Of a stretch of DNA of 64,000 nucleotides, positions 47,428-64,000 are shown piece after piece. A program made the position numbers and the translations under genes. A model generated the notes under the pieces. It was not told the origin of the DNA and did no database searches. It saw nothing but the letters and a program-made list of their open reading frames with translations. The stretch is from Paramacrobiotus metropolitanus (lineage: Eukaryota > Tardigrada > Eutardigrada > Parachela > Macrobiotidae): NCBI RefSeq assembly GCF_019649055.1, contig NW_026570328.1, forward strand, positions 124,001 through 188,000, in the 5' to 3' direction. How positions within the stretch are numbered: the stretch's first letter is position 1; each line of letters starts with the position of its first letter.

Positions 47428-48429
47428 ATGGCTTATGTCATGCGGTTCCTCGATAGCATTTGTGATCTGATTCCCTCGTTGTTGCAGTATCTTTTGAAAC
47501 CAGAGCGATTGCTCCTTGCGCTTTTTTGGTCATTTCTGGTACTGTGTTGCGTTGGCTGGTGTTTTGTCGCTGACAGATTTCGGATTCCTGTTTGTGTGAA
47601 GAGGAAGTTTTTCCATTTTATAGCCTCTGTGATATTTATCACGGGAATTCAGTACGATCCTTCGTTCCTCTGCTTAGCCTCAGTGGCTGCGTTGTCCTTG
47701 TTTTTCACGTCGGAGGTAATGATGCCTGGTTGTCGTAGTTAGTAAATTTATTTTTTTTGCAGTATTATAGCGTGCGAAACGTTTTTCTTGATGGTACTAC
47801 ACTATTACTGTACCATAATTATTTTATTTCCGATTGAACGCTCATTTTTAGCATCTTTGCATTTATAATAAGTTATTTATTGTTAGCAGCAATCGTGTGC
47901 TGTTCACGTGTCTTACAATTAATGATTTTAGGGTGTTCGCATTTCCGGACCTCGAAAAATTTCCGATGCCATTTCGATGGCCATTGCGCCTTTCTTGGAC
48001 TCCAAAGATCAGGGAATTGTAATATGGTCGCATATATTTTTGCTTCTGGGTTTGTCGATGCCGCTCTGGTTGGATTTGATGGCTTACCAGTTCCGCATGC
48101 ATTCAGTAGTATCGTACGCTGGCGTGGTTACTATTGGAATCGGGGATAGTTTTGCCGCTATAATCGGCAGCTACTTCGGCCGGATTCCCTGGAAAGGCCG
48201 CAATCGAACGGTGGAAGGCAGCGCGGCAATGTTGATTTCTCAGATTTTATTTTTGGAATTTATTGGACTGGTGGATCCTGTGATATTTTTGAATAGCGCC
48301 CTGCAGAGAAGACTGGCCTTCATCGTGCACTGTGTCTGCACCACAGCTGCAGAAGCGCTGCTGCATGGTTCAGATAATGTTTTCATTCCTTTATTGTCTG
48401 TGATGTTAGTGTGGCCATTGAGATCATAA
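47428..48429 (+). CDS. DOLK: Dolichol kinase-like protein
   Basis: Two exons, 47428-47715 and 47932-48429, join in phase to 261 aa from the first in-frame ATG. The C-terminal part matches the CTP-dependent dolichol kinase family: KRKFFHFIASVIFITGIQYD, FLDSKDQGIVIWSHIFLLLG, YAGVVTIGIGDSFAAIIGS, GRIPWKGRNRTVEGSAAM and EALLHGSDNVFIPL, with several membrane helices. The GIGDS region and the Lys/Arg-rich loop before EG are the cytidylyl-binding signature region. The enzyme phosphorylates dolichol in the ER for N-glycosylation. Typical animal DOLK is about twice as long, so the N-terminal membrane half is missing from this model and may lie in the exon at 46906-47320 or upstream. Confidence 0.8.
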
Positions 48430-49123
48430 AGAGAAAAGAAAATTTAAACTGCTTTGTGTATCGACTCCCAGTGTGGATGTGATGCTACCGGTACAGAGCA
48501 AAAGTATTGTATTTTATATTTATGTACTAGTATTTGTTCTACTCTCTGGATAAGTACAGTAGTTTATTGTATTAAAAAGTGCGGAAATGTTGTTATTATT
48601 GTTATTATTGTTTACTGGCGTTTTGGTGGCATGCTTACGCGCCAGTCTGTGTTTCCTTATGACACTGTTTCCTTTATAATTTCTCATGACCGTCCTTGAC
48701 CTCTTGGTTTGAATTTCTAAATCGAAAGAAGAATAAATCGCTGTTATCTGAATAAATCTGATATTCCGTACAAACCGAATTTGTGAAATAGATATTTCAA
48801 AACAGTTTTACAATACGGCACCCGCCCAACTTTGCATGGAAATATATGGTTGCAGTGCGGCATTGTATCTGTATGTTTTGTGCACTGTAATTTTTATCTT
48901 ATAAATGATACGATAGTGTTAGCGTTTAGATTTCGTTACTTCATGAACATGATTCTTATTTAGTTTTAATTACATCGTACTATACACTTGATTTCATAAA
49001 CAGGCAGTGAACATAACATTAAGCGATAACGTTAACATTGCCGGAACATCCAGAAATTTGATATTCATTCACAAGCGGCTGCGGTGGTTATGAAATTCGC
49101 AATCGCTTTACACATCGATATTA
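48430..49123. other. Convergent 3' intergenic region
   Basis: AT-rich sequence between the DOLK-like stop and the stop of the minus-strand Gly-Ser-Tyr protein. AATAAA sequences at about 48732 and 48751 could end the DOLK-like transcript. No gene seen. Confidence 0.5.
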
Positions 49124-52100
49124 TTAATTGTTAATTGATGTGGCTTTTGTGGTGCCGCTTTGCACGGGACGTGAGGTAAGTTTCGCTGGAAGGCCCAAAG
49201 CGGAGCGATACTGCGCGCCACCGCCGCTCGAGCCGCTCCCATAGTTACCGCCCTGGAGACCAACGCTGCCGTAGTTACCACCTTGTCCAACGTTCATGCC
49301 GTAGGAAGCGCCACTCCCATGGCCTTGGGTTGCGTACTGTATACTGCCATTTCCCAGTCCGAGCTGGCCAGAGCTGCCGCCATAACTGCCGCCAGTGCCG
49401 GATAGTGGCTGGTTTCCGAATCCACCGAGCCCTTGCCCAAACCCCGTCGACTGGCCCGAATAGCTGCCCTGCCCGCCGGTCAGACCGCCCTGGCTGCCTC
49501 CATAACTTCCGCTTCCCGACCCGATTCCGTGTCCGCCGGATCCGATGCCCTGTCCGCTGCCGTAAGAACCACCGCTTACGCTGTTACCGAAGCCGATATT
49601 CCCGAAACTTCCTTGGTTTCCGTATGACCCTTGCCCGCTAATGCCCTGATTCCCACCGTATGATCCTTGGGAACCGAAAAAGCCTTGGTTACCTTGACCC
49701 TGGTTACTGTATGATCCTTGCCCGGAGATTCCTTGATTACCGTGTGAATTTAACCCGAGACCGCTTTGACCGGATCCGTAACTTCCTTGTTGACCGATGC
49801 CGATACCGGTGTTGCCGCCATAACTTCCGGTGCCACCGATGCCGCCGATTGTTCCTTGACCTCCTCCGTACTGCCCGCCCAGTCCAGATCCCATCTGGCT
49901 GCTACCGCCGTAATTTCCACCCTGCAATCCACCACCGATGCTGCCGCCATAACTTCCCGAGCTGCCGATACCTTGGTTACCGTGGAGTCCACCACTGTTC
50001 AGTCCACCTTGACCCCCGTAATTACCGGAACCCGATGACCCGCCGTACGATCCCAAACCGCTTTGCCCGCTGAAGAATGAGGAACCCAGTCCGTTTTGTC
50101 CGAAATTGCTTCCCAGATTGTTGCCGCTGTATGACACTCCTAGACTGCCTTGGTTGCCGAAACCCTGTCCAAGACCTTGTCCTCCGTACGAACCACCTTG
50201 TGTGTTACCGGACAAAAGGTTACCAAACGATCCGCTTCCTTGGCCGCCATGGCTGCCGGTGTTACCAAACAGACCGGAAGTTCCACTACCGCCGTAGGAG
50301 GATCCCGATCCCAGACCCTGGCCGCTACCATACGTTGTGCTGGTGCTGGTGTACGTAGTGGGAAGGTTGCCGACACCACTCTGCAATCCAAAGGTCTGGT
50401 ACGAGCCAGGTTGACCGCTGATGGAACTGATGCCGGTGCCGACAAGGGTCGGCTGGACTCCGTACGAGCTGAAGATGCCACCGATGTTCCCCAGTCCAGA
50501 CTGACCGCTGTACGAGCCGGCGTTACCGATACCATTGGTTCCATATGATCCCAGACCACCGATACCGCCGATACCGGACTGTCCGCTGTATCCAGAGCTT
50601 CCTTGACCGCTTTGACCGCCATAAGAGCCTCCCGACTGGCCACCAATGAGACCGCCCTGGGAACCCTGTCCACCATAGGAACCGCCTGTCTGACCGCCAA
50701 GGAAGCTTCCTGAACCGCCGCGGATACCGTCGAACAGTCCACTGCTGATCAGATTCTGTCCACTGGATCCACCGTATGAGCCGCTGCCGGTACCGGTACC
50801 GTGTCCGCCGCCTGACAAATACATGCGGGTTGTTATTCATTTACCATAACAACAATTTATTTTATATTATTTCTTTACCGGTGCTGCCATATGAGCCACT
50901 TCCGATGCCACCAATTCCTCCCAAATTTCCTCCCAAGCTGGACCCGCTGTAGGATCCTCCAGAACTCCCGGAGCCGCCGTACGATCCTCCTTGTTGCCCG
51001 ATGCCCCCAGTGGAGCCGTAGTTTCCGCCACCAATCCCACCAGTTCCGCTGTTTCCACCGTAAGACGAGCCACCCAGGCCTCCGATAAGGTTTCCAGAAC
51101 CTTGGAATCCACCCAGACCGCTGCTTCCGCCATAGTTTCCGCTGCTACCGATAAGGTTTCCAGAGCTTCCATACGAGCCAGAGCCTGTGCCGCCATACGA
51201 TCCCGCACCTAATCCACCGCTTATCAAGTTTTGACCACCATACGAACCGCCACCGATACCGCCCAAACCGCCCGACACACCATGACCCGAGTTACCGAAT
51301 GACCCCGTGCCAAATCCACCACCCAGAGATCCCTGACCACCGTATGACCCGCCACCAATACCTCCAATTCCTCCGGAAATTCCGTGCGAACCGCTGTTCA
51401 GACCGCCGCCGTAAGATCCCGATCCAATTCCACCGCTGAGGCCTCCTTGACCTCCGTACGAACCGCTGCTGCCTAGTCCGCTTTGTCCGCTATATGAACC
51501 GCCGCCAATTCCACCAATTCCCTGGTTTCCGTAGCTGCCGCTGCCAATACCGCTGGATATACCGTGCGATCCGCTACCACCGTATGATCCACTTCCGGTG
51601 CCAATCAGATTTCCGGAACTGCCATACGAACCTCCGGATCCAATACCGCCCGTACCACCATAGCTGCCACTTCCGGTGCCGATATTTCCCGAGCTGCCGT
51701 ATGAACCGGATCCGCTGCTGCCCGTGCCGGTGCCGCCGTAAGCGTTTCCACTGCCGCCGATCAGACTAGTGACCAGGCCTTGTTGGCCGCTTCCGTAGCT
51801 ACCTCCGCTTTGGCCTCCGGAGCCGTACGATCCACCCTGTCCGCTCCCGCCGAAACCACCACGATCCACGCTCAATTGGTTACCGCTGGAATAACTGCCT
51901 TGATTACCAATGGTGCTACCATATGATCCGCCACCTGGACTCAATCCACCACTGCCGTAGCTGCAATGAAAACAATTATCAGAGAAGTTAATCGTCTTGA
52001 AAGAAATTTACTCGTTTTGCTGATTACAGTAAAAAAATTTCCTGTGTGTATGTACAATTTTTGGCCAGGTTTTAAGCGAGTTTATAAGGTTTTTTTAGGC

Positions 52101-53213
52101 TTCACTGTTGGTTGAATGACCGGAACTTTGGTATGTAAATTCAGCAGGCTACCTGCCAACGCGACTGAATAAGAACGTCGGGATTCAAAGACAAATGTTA
52201 AAAGCACGCACGTGCCGCAGTCTATGGTAATCATTTTTCATTTTCAAGCAGTTTATAGAGCAAACGAAATAATGCAATCACGGTTATGTAAGGGACTAGT
52301 TAGCGTGTTCAGTAGGCAGTACTAAATACTGCTGTTGCAATGAAGGATTTTCAAGAGGAATTGCTCAATATGATCGATTTAGATTAATATTTATTTGCAT
52401 ACTTCTTTAGGCGCGAAAAAGACCGGCAAAATTAAAGATAGCGTCAGACAAAGTGCGAACTACAGTCTCAATAAATATTAGGGATTAAAACCGAAATAAG
52501 CTTACTGTTAGTCCAGTCAATCCAGCAACTCGTTCGCATCAAAACATTGCTAATCTGAAGAATTATGTAGTAGCTCGAAATCGGACAAATATGACAGTTA
52601 AAAACATAAATCCGGGTTCCGTCGATTTTATTCTTTTTAGTTGTACTATTAACAATAACTGAATAAATTTATTACGACCAGGATAAATGCTGATACTACC
52701 TAATTCAATTATTTGAGGATCTAATCTGAACATTCTGAGCTGCCGCTCTGAATTATTTCAACCATCTACGTATTCCATCTTCGTATTCCTTTTAAAATCT
52801 TGTTTTAAAACATTGAGTTATATATATGACAACTGAGTACAACGTAGGATATTAAAATCAGCAGAATACTAAATCTGTTGGAGCAACTGAAAAAGCGATT
52901 ACAAGCTGACCTTTACAAAGAAGCACAAGCATAATATCTATATGTATACGCCTGCCTTTCGCCAGTGTGACCAGCAGCAGAGTACATTTAAATAAGGGAT
53001 TCATCCAGCCCCACTACCCGTAGACGCAGTCCATATGAACCGGACATACGGTAGGCGAGTACTTGCGTACCTGGATTGTCCCAAGCTGCCAATACCGGAA
53101 GATCCGCCATAGGATCCCGACTGAGCAGCAAGCGCAACGACATGCGCAATTCCAGCTGCACTGACAAGCACGTAGCACAGGCTAAACACAGTGAGCGTCA
53201 TAGCGGCAATCAA
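49124..53213 (-). CDS. Secreted Gly-Ser-Tyr-rich repeat protein (silk/cuticle-like)
   Basis: Three exons, 53213-53071, 51960-50879 and 50811-49124, join in phase to 970 aa. The N-terminus (MIAAMTLTVFSLCYVLVSA) is a signal peptide; an ATG four codons later is an alternative start. Almost all the rest is low-complexity Gly, Ser, Tyr and Gln built from GSYGG, GQSGLG, GGIGSGSYG and GNQG modules, with a less regular stretch (GISSISGQPGSYQ to TSTTYGSGQG) in the middle and a basic, non-repetitive tail (LPAKLTSRPVQSGTTK). The composition resembles structural proteins such as fibroin-like, adhesive or cuticular glycine-rich proteins, with regularly spaced tyrosines available for cross-linking. No cuticle or catalytic domain is visible. 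Overlapping long frames on the other strand are products of the repeat and not genes. Confidence 0.85.
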
Positions 53214-55784
53214 GATGGGAAGTCAATCCTGATACGCGGATAACACACGAATCCTAAAATGACCGCTGGACGGCTTTTTACGGTAGCGCTGTATGCGCTT
53301 GTCAAGAAAACAGGCTTAAATAAACGTCTTGAGGCTGATGCGTGCAACGGTCGAAGCGGTATACAATATTACGAAATGTTTTTGCGCCAAATTAAAACTG
53401 TCAACTGAACATTATATACACTGGCAGCATCGGTAGCCGTTTAAATAAAAACACAACCGTTTTGTATGGCATGACAAAGCCCATGCTATTACCAAGTGAC
53501 GAATCGATCTTTGTTGACAGGTTCTATACACAACGCACGTGTGCGCTCGCACTCTCTCCAAATCCGTACAGTACCGCCGCGGCTGAGAAGGGTGTTACTT
53601 CCCAACTGACCCAAGTCCCCTCCATGTCAAGATTTAAACAAATTGATTGGCGACCGTCGCTCGCTCGACACCATCCACCAGAAAGGATGTATCTTGTTAT
53701 TTGTTGACCAACGTCTCTCTGCGTTCCGTTGGTGTTTTTGTTTGTTTTTCCACATGCTTTGTCAAAGTTCATGCGCATAAATACCCGGTCTTGACAGTAT
53801 AGTGTTCAGACATTGTCATCGTCGTCTTTGATCGGCAACTGTCAGATCACGAATGGAAAATCCTCAACATTTGAATAAATCTCTTGCCGTACTTCTGTAT
53901 GCCGCTAATACATTTGGAAATCGTACGACATGACGCTGCGACATTATTCAAGTCTTTTAGCATATGCATGTAGGTATACAGTATTTAATTACAGTACTGT
54001 AATAGGGTCTGTATCGGTAATGCGAAAACACAGCCGACGAAACAACGGCCCGGCCGTTGACTAGGAGTTTCCCGTCTATGCGTTCCTCAGCTCTCATGTT
54101 CATGGACATTCCTTGAGTACAACTTCCGGTAACGCTGCGTATGACCAAATCTTAACCGGGCGCCTCATTCATATCTTTGTAAAGCGACGCTAATTGGTTG
54201 ATCTCAAGTCCTTTTAACAACAGTTTACTACTTTATATAAACCGAAAAACGAACTCACAAGCCAGATAGAATAATTCGCGCTACTGTAGGTAGTGGGTAC
54301 GTCGTCAAATCGTCCGTGCACTGTACAGATACTGCTACAAAATCTTACGTGTGTGAGGAAGAGTCTTGATAAGCTAACATAAGTACAGTAAACTTTACCC
54401 GAAAAAGACATGCAGTCTTATGACGAGTGACATCGTTAAAAATCCAAAGTATGTTTACACTAGTTGCTTTGAAGTACTTATTACTTATTACAAAAGTCTA
54501 AAAAAAATTGTAATGTCGCTACTCGCTAGATTTAGAAAGCGTTAATCTTTAGATTTAAAAATGACCATAGCGTTTACTTGCAATAATTCGGATTCCCCCA
54601 CGCCTGCATGATGTTGCGAAGGAAGGCTACCGATATCAAAAACTGCCACCTCGGTACGGGTGGCTCAGTGCTTTTATAACTGAACCGCAGTCAGACCGTT
54701 GTCAGCCGCGGCGCTGAAACCGAGCTGCAGGTCGGTTCGATTTTGAGGAGCCGACCGACAGAAACTCTGAGCAGAAAACCAAGCGCAGCCATTCCATCAT
54801 TTTATTCGTCAGCCTTTTGGCTGGCGTTCTGCGCTCAGTGCGCGAACGTGTGCGATACATTTGAGGACATTTTTTTATGTTTCAAGATCATTTTGATTTT
54901 ATCTGGATCATTATACGAAATCAACGAATTTTATTATTTTTTAAAATTTGTAGTGAATTTGTACTCATCCGCGGATGCCGCATGAGCTCTCCGATAAAGG
55001 GCGAATCTGAAAACCTTCACCAATGATAGGCTCCAGAAACCCACCTTAGAAATCCGTCGGAATCTGTTTCGTTTATCAGTTTACTGTTTGTGTTTTATTC
55101 CCGAAGTAGTCGTGGTTAACTATTTCTCACGACTGCATCAATTAGAGCAATGGATTTTGACAACGGTCAGGAGATAAATGAACTTAAACATTTTCAGTTT
55201 TTTTAAAAATCAGAATTTACTGGGCTTTCTCGTTTTCCGTTCGTACTCAGTACTCTGATTAGTGCTGCTAACAAAGTCGTCGATGGTAGATTTTTTGTGC
55301 GGAGCATTGAACCGTTTATTCTTTTAAAAATTATGTGAAATACTTTACAAGCAAACTTCAATTTGCAAAGAATGTGCAAAATTAACCGAACAGTGTTGAT
55401 AACATTCTTATTTGAAATATTAATAGAGTCATTGAAATTCCGAAGAATTTTCTCATTTTTGATTTTTCTTTCAAACTCTACAACGCCCAACGAAAAAGTA
55501 ATTCAAATGGGTTGGAACAGCAAAATAAATAGTTGAATCGTTCAGTGATTATACAATAATTACCCCTAATGCCAGTTGAAAATGTGATGAACAAGCTCGC
55601 AGTGTGGTTAAAATAGCGTACGCTGCCTGGAACTGTGGTACATCGACATTTTTAATTATTTACCACTTACCATGGCTTACGAATCAACTACAAAATGCTT
55701 CGCTCCAGCTGTGAGCATTAGCGGTTATGTCGGTGGCATGAAGCTACTTATGTCTAACAATAAAAATCGTAATGTTATTTGTAG
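53214..55784. other. Divergent intergenic region between the GSY gene and RPB2
   Basis: About 2.6 kb with the promoter of the GSY-rich gene on the left and the 5' UTR and promoter of RPB2 on the right. Short frames (e.g. 53462-53707, 54743-54985) overlap each other on both strands and lack family or splice support. An untranslated RPB2 first exon probably lies before the acceptor at 55784. I see no RNA gene. Confidence 0.45.
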
Positions 55785-55792
55785 ACATCGAT

Positions 55793-61232
<5,440 letters not shown>

Positions 61233-62122
61233 TCCATCCATGTGATTTTAGTTGTGGAAAATGGCTTTGTCTTCAACGCGCTTCGGGTTAATCTACCGCT
61301 ACTTTTACCAGTTTATCGATGCGATTGTTTTAAATTTTTTTGTCATTGATGGCTGCTTTGAAGCATCTATGTAGGTACGAGTATGTATGATAATTCCTCT
61401 CATTGTTGACGACGTTCACGTTATTACGGCCAAGGACATGCCAGTTTAATAGGGCGTAATTTTTATATGCTTGTGGTTACAAAGCGACTGCTGATCGCCA
61501 AATAGCATAAAAACGTGAACTGTTATTGAAAAAAAACAGGAAATACTGTATGAAATAAACAACAACAACAAAATAAACTCTGATTTCCAAAAGAAACATA
61601 CTAATACAGCCGTAGCATGTAGAGGTGCGTCAATCAAGACAACCAAAACTACCAGCCAACAGTGAACACACATAACCGCGCAAATGAAATCAGCCATATA
61701 TTAGCCACCAAAGAAGACGAGCTTCAGCCGGGGTTCCCGAATTAGCGTGTGCAGTCCAATAACTTCTTTCCGTATAACTCTTGTAACCGTCCACAATAGG
61801 CCATTACTGTTTCGTGCATCGATGTGCATTGCATTTACGAATCTGACGACGTCTCTCTCACACTCCAGAGCCAGCACAAAAACGAAAGTAGTCGAACATA
61901 ATGCCAAAATCAAAGAAGATGATCGGAATTTTCCACAAATAGACAAACGGAATAAAACACGTCGATTAATACAATCAAAAAAGCGACGACATATAAACCC
62001 TAGGCTGTTCTCCATTTTGTAAACGGTTAGAAACAAAGCCACTATAATACAACGAAATGTGCAAAATCCCTCCCATCCTCCAGGTCCCCCTCGACCCCTC
62101 CCCACATTTCACTCCATGTCGC
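61233..62122. other. Convergent 3' intergenic region
   Basis: Holds the RPB2 3' UTR and that of the minus-strand gene that follows. Frames at 61701-62105 and 61747-62022 overlap on opposite strands and show no domain. Nothing else is recognised. Confidence 0.45.
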
Positions 62123-64000
62123 TCACACCATATTCAACTGTGATTTCATACTGTCAGCCATGCTGCTGGCGCTATTGCGCGCGGCCAACATGGGCGCCGG
62201 ACGGAAATGCGTCTGTACATAGGGAACAGGCGGTGGCATAAACGCCCCATCATTCACCTTTCCCCCAGCAGTTTTGTCATCCGGTTTTAGCCGGCCCACC
62301 AACGCTGCGTGATGGGGAATGCTGACCTTCACCGTGTGCCGCTGGGGTATGGGCTTCTCCGGTTTCGTGGGCGGCGGCAGAGGAGGTGGCTTGTCCACGC
62401 GACTCGCCGGCAGCTCTGTGCGCGGTTCGTTACTAGGGGTAACGCTGCCGATGCGGTGTATGACCGAAGTCCGCGCTGGCGGTATCGCTGGCGCCGGTGA
62501 TGAGGAAACCGGTTGGGATGGCGGGGGCAATGTGGCAGGCAGGGCAACTTTCACAGCTGGCACCGCAACCGATGCGGCACTGTTAACGGGTCGGTTCATC
62601 TCTGCTTTCCACTGCCGGTATTCAGCCAATGATAACTGCAACAAAATAATCATTAGTACTTTAGCCCTTCTAAACTTGCGTACTTCTGAATACCTTTTTA
62701 GTAGGAGTAACCGGCAGAGAATTCCGGGAATTCACCTACAAACAGACCGACACACTATAACTAATTTCGCTAAAAAACACACCTTGCTGCGTTGACTTAC
62801 CGTTGGTGATGGTACTGCCGGTACACTGGATTCCTTCAGCTTCTCGTCGGGTTTTTTTGTCGCCGGGGCAGTGTGTTCGTTCGGCACGGCTGACTGTGCC
62901 GTCGACTGTGACGTTGCGATCACTTCCCCGCCGCTTGACTGCACGGTCTTACTGGCTGACTTGCTCAACACATCAGCTGATTTGGCGGCTCCAAGGCCGC
63001 TGCCATCTGGCACCGACAAGCGTACATTCTCCGACTTTTTCTCGGATCGTGGCAGTCTGGCGGTGTTTTTCGCTGTCTCCTGGCCCATCATTCGTTGCAG
63101 CACGTCACTTTTAGGAATATCCGACTCCATCTTCACAGAGGCCATGCACTCCTTGCGGAGTGTTTGACTGTTGTGATGAGCGCGCTCTTCGTCCCGATTC
63201 TTCTGCATACTTTCCTCGATCATAGCCCGCACCGTTCTCGATCGTTTCAACGGCAGTATGCCTCCATATCGCGCCAAACAGGACTGCGTCAGTGGCCTCG
63301 CTGTACTTTCCAAATCCTTCAACTGCGCAGCGGATTCATCCGCTATCGACGAACACTCTGATGTGGATGGTATTACTGAAAAACACCAAATAAATCATTA
63401 ACTTAATAAAAACGGAAATCTATTCATTACGGTTAAAAAAAACATCATGAAGACAACATACGTGTTGGCTCATCTTCTTCCTTGTACCGCGCAAAACAGC
63501 CTTCTTCAATCCGTACAACCGATACAGCCGGCATCGTTCCGCCGTGAATTTGATCTGCTCGAATTCTTCACTGGCGCTGTACGCCCGATTCCTTCGCGTG
63601 GCCTTCTGCATATCCGTTTCCGTTTGCATATCCGCCATGGAACTATAGTACGCGTCGATGAAGCTCACTGTTCGTATCTTCCGCTTATTCAACGGCAGCA
63701 TCACCATGGGTAGACCCATTTCAATGTCATCCATCAATTCTCCCTCCTTCTTCCGCTTCTTCATGCTATTCAACTCAATCCGTGCATTATTCTCTTCACC
63801 GTTTTCTGTCGACCTGCTGACGGCGTTATTACGCAACCGCAAGGAAAACCGTGACTTCTGCTCAGCGGTTGGTACAGCTGTTGTCGGCGTTTCCACATTC
63901 GTCGGCGACTCCACTTTTTCGGATAAACTGGATGGACTCTCCGGAAGCGGTAATGGCGAATCTTTTTCCACATACCTTTCCACTACCGATTTCGCACGGT
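62123..64000 (-). CDS. Disordered Pro/Ser-rich protein, 5' partial
   Basis: The frame is open to the right edge. Proposed exons: 64000 to about 63462, 63375-62801 and 62636-62123. The last junction is in phase (SPT to LSLAEYRQWK); the first is not with the obvious GTATGT donor, so that boundary or an extra exon is unresolved. The first exon has acidic and Ser/Pro-rich sequence, a basic KKRKKEGE, then ordered-looking sequence NKRKIRTVSFIDAYYSSM and FTAERCRLYRLYGLKKAVLR. The middle is Ser/Thr/Lys-rich. The last exon has proline runs (DKPPPLPPPTKPEKPIPQR) that could bind SH3 or WW domains, and ends SMKSQLNMV. No known family recognised; the basic patches hint at a nuclear protein. Confidence 0.6.

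Noticed and set aside
49330-50548. Several long frames on the + strand and other minus frames over the Gly-Ser-Tyr gene
   Set aside because: They arise because the codon-biased repeat is free of stops in several frames. Only the frame with signal peptide and phased exons makes sense.
53462-53778. Overlapping 80-residue frames on both strands near the GSY gene promoter
   Set aside because: No domain, no conserved pattern, and mutually overlapping; probably chance.
54590-54780. Possible tRNA (a GGTTCGATTTT stretch)
   Set aside because: No acceptor stem pairing or A-box at a suitable distance; does not fold as a cloverleaf by eye.
61701-62105. 134-codon minus frame and 91-codon plus frame between RPB2 and the last gene
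   Set aside because: They overlap on opposite strands, lack splice context, and sit where 3' UTRs are expected.

Overview
This is nuclear DNA of a small-bodied animal. Coding regions are split by short GT-AG introns (often 50-200 bp), there are no operons or ribosome binding sites, and the recognisable products are metazoan: a tetraspanin, CPED1, UFC1, HDHD3, NAPRT, dolichol kinase and RNA polymerase II RPB2. My best guess is a tardigrade or another compact ecdysozoan. This is an inference from gene style and the Gly-Ser-Tyr-rich secreted protein, not something the sequence proves. Layout by region: 1-0.8 kb is the 3' end of a tetraspanin (+). 4.4-12.5 kb is a 16-exon CPED1 orthologue (+), carrying a hAT-type MITE in one intron and a dispersed repeat in another. 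13.3-15.3 kb (-) is an intact three-exon chimera that fuses a full UFC1 (the E2 of UFMylation) to an RTF1-type Plus3 domain. 15.5-18.9 kb holds a 1.46-kb hAT-like element and a decayed HDHD3 copy. 18.9-22.3 kb has a decayed NAPRT copy (-) lying inside introns of an unidentified + strand gene. 22.7-23.9 kb is a 275-residue membrane protein (-). 24.9-28.1 kb is NAPRT (-). 28.2-39.2 kb is an old retroelement-type reading frame broken twice: by a 9.9-kb composite of two foldback elements (28.49-38.39 kb) and by a 380-bp insertion (38.57-38.95 kb). The larger foldback element has decanucleotide arrays in inverted orientation in its arms and encloses a JmjC plus zinc-finger gene. 42.4-46.3 kb is the less degraded partner of 14.8-18.9 kb in inverted orientation, with normal HDHD3 (-) and normal UFC1 (+). 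46.9-48.4 kb carries a membrane-protein exon and a dolichol-kinase-like gene (+). 49.1-53.2 kb is a 970-residue secreted Gly-Ser-Tyr-rich repeat protein (-). 55.8-61.2 kb is RPB2 (+, 12 exons, 1183 aa). 62.1 kb to the end is a disordered Pro/Ser-rich protein (-) running off the window. The genes do not form one pathway; what links them is local structural change. An inverted duplication copied UFC1 and HDHD3. In one copy the breakpoint falls at the UFC1 stop codon and the gene is now joined in frame to Plus3 exons, while its HDHD3 has lost most of its coding sequence. NAPRT was duplicated in direct orientation and one copy decayed. A hAT element entered one duplication arm after the event, since the other arm keeps the empty site. 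The two strongest candidates for something undescribed are the UFC1-Plus3 chimera and the large foldback element with decamer arrays around a JmjC-C2H2 gene.
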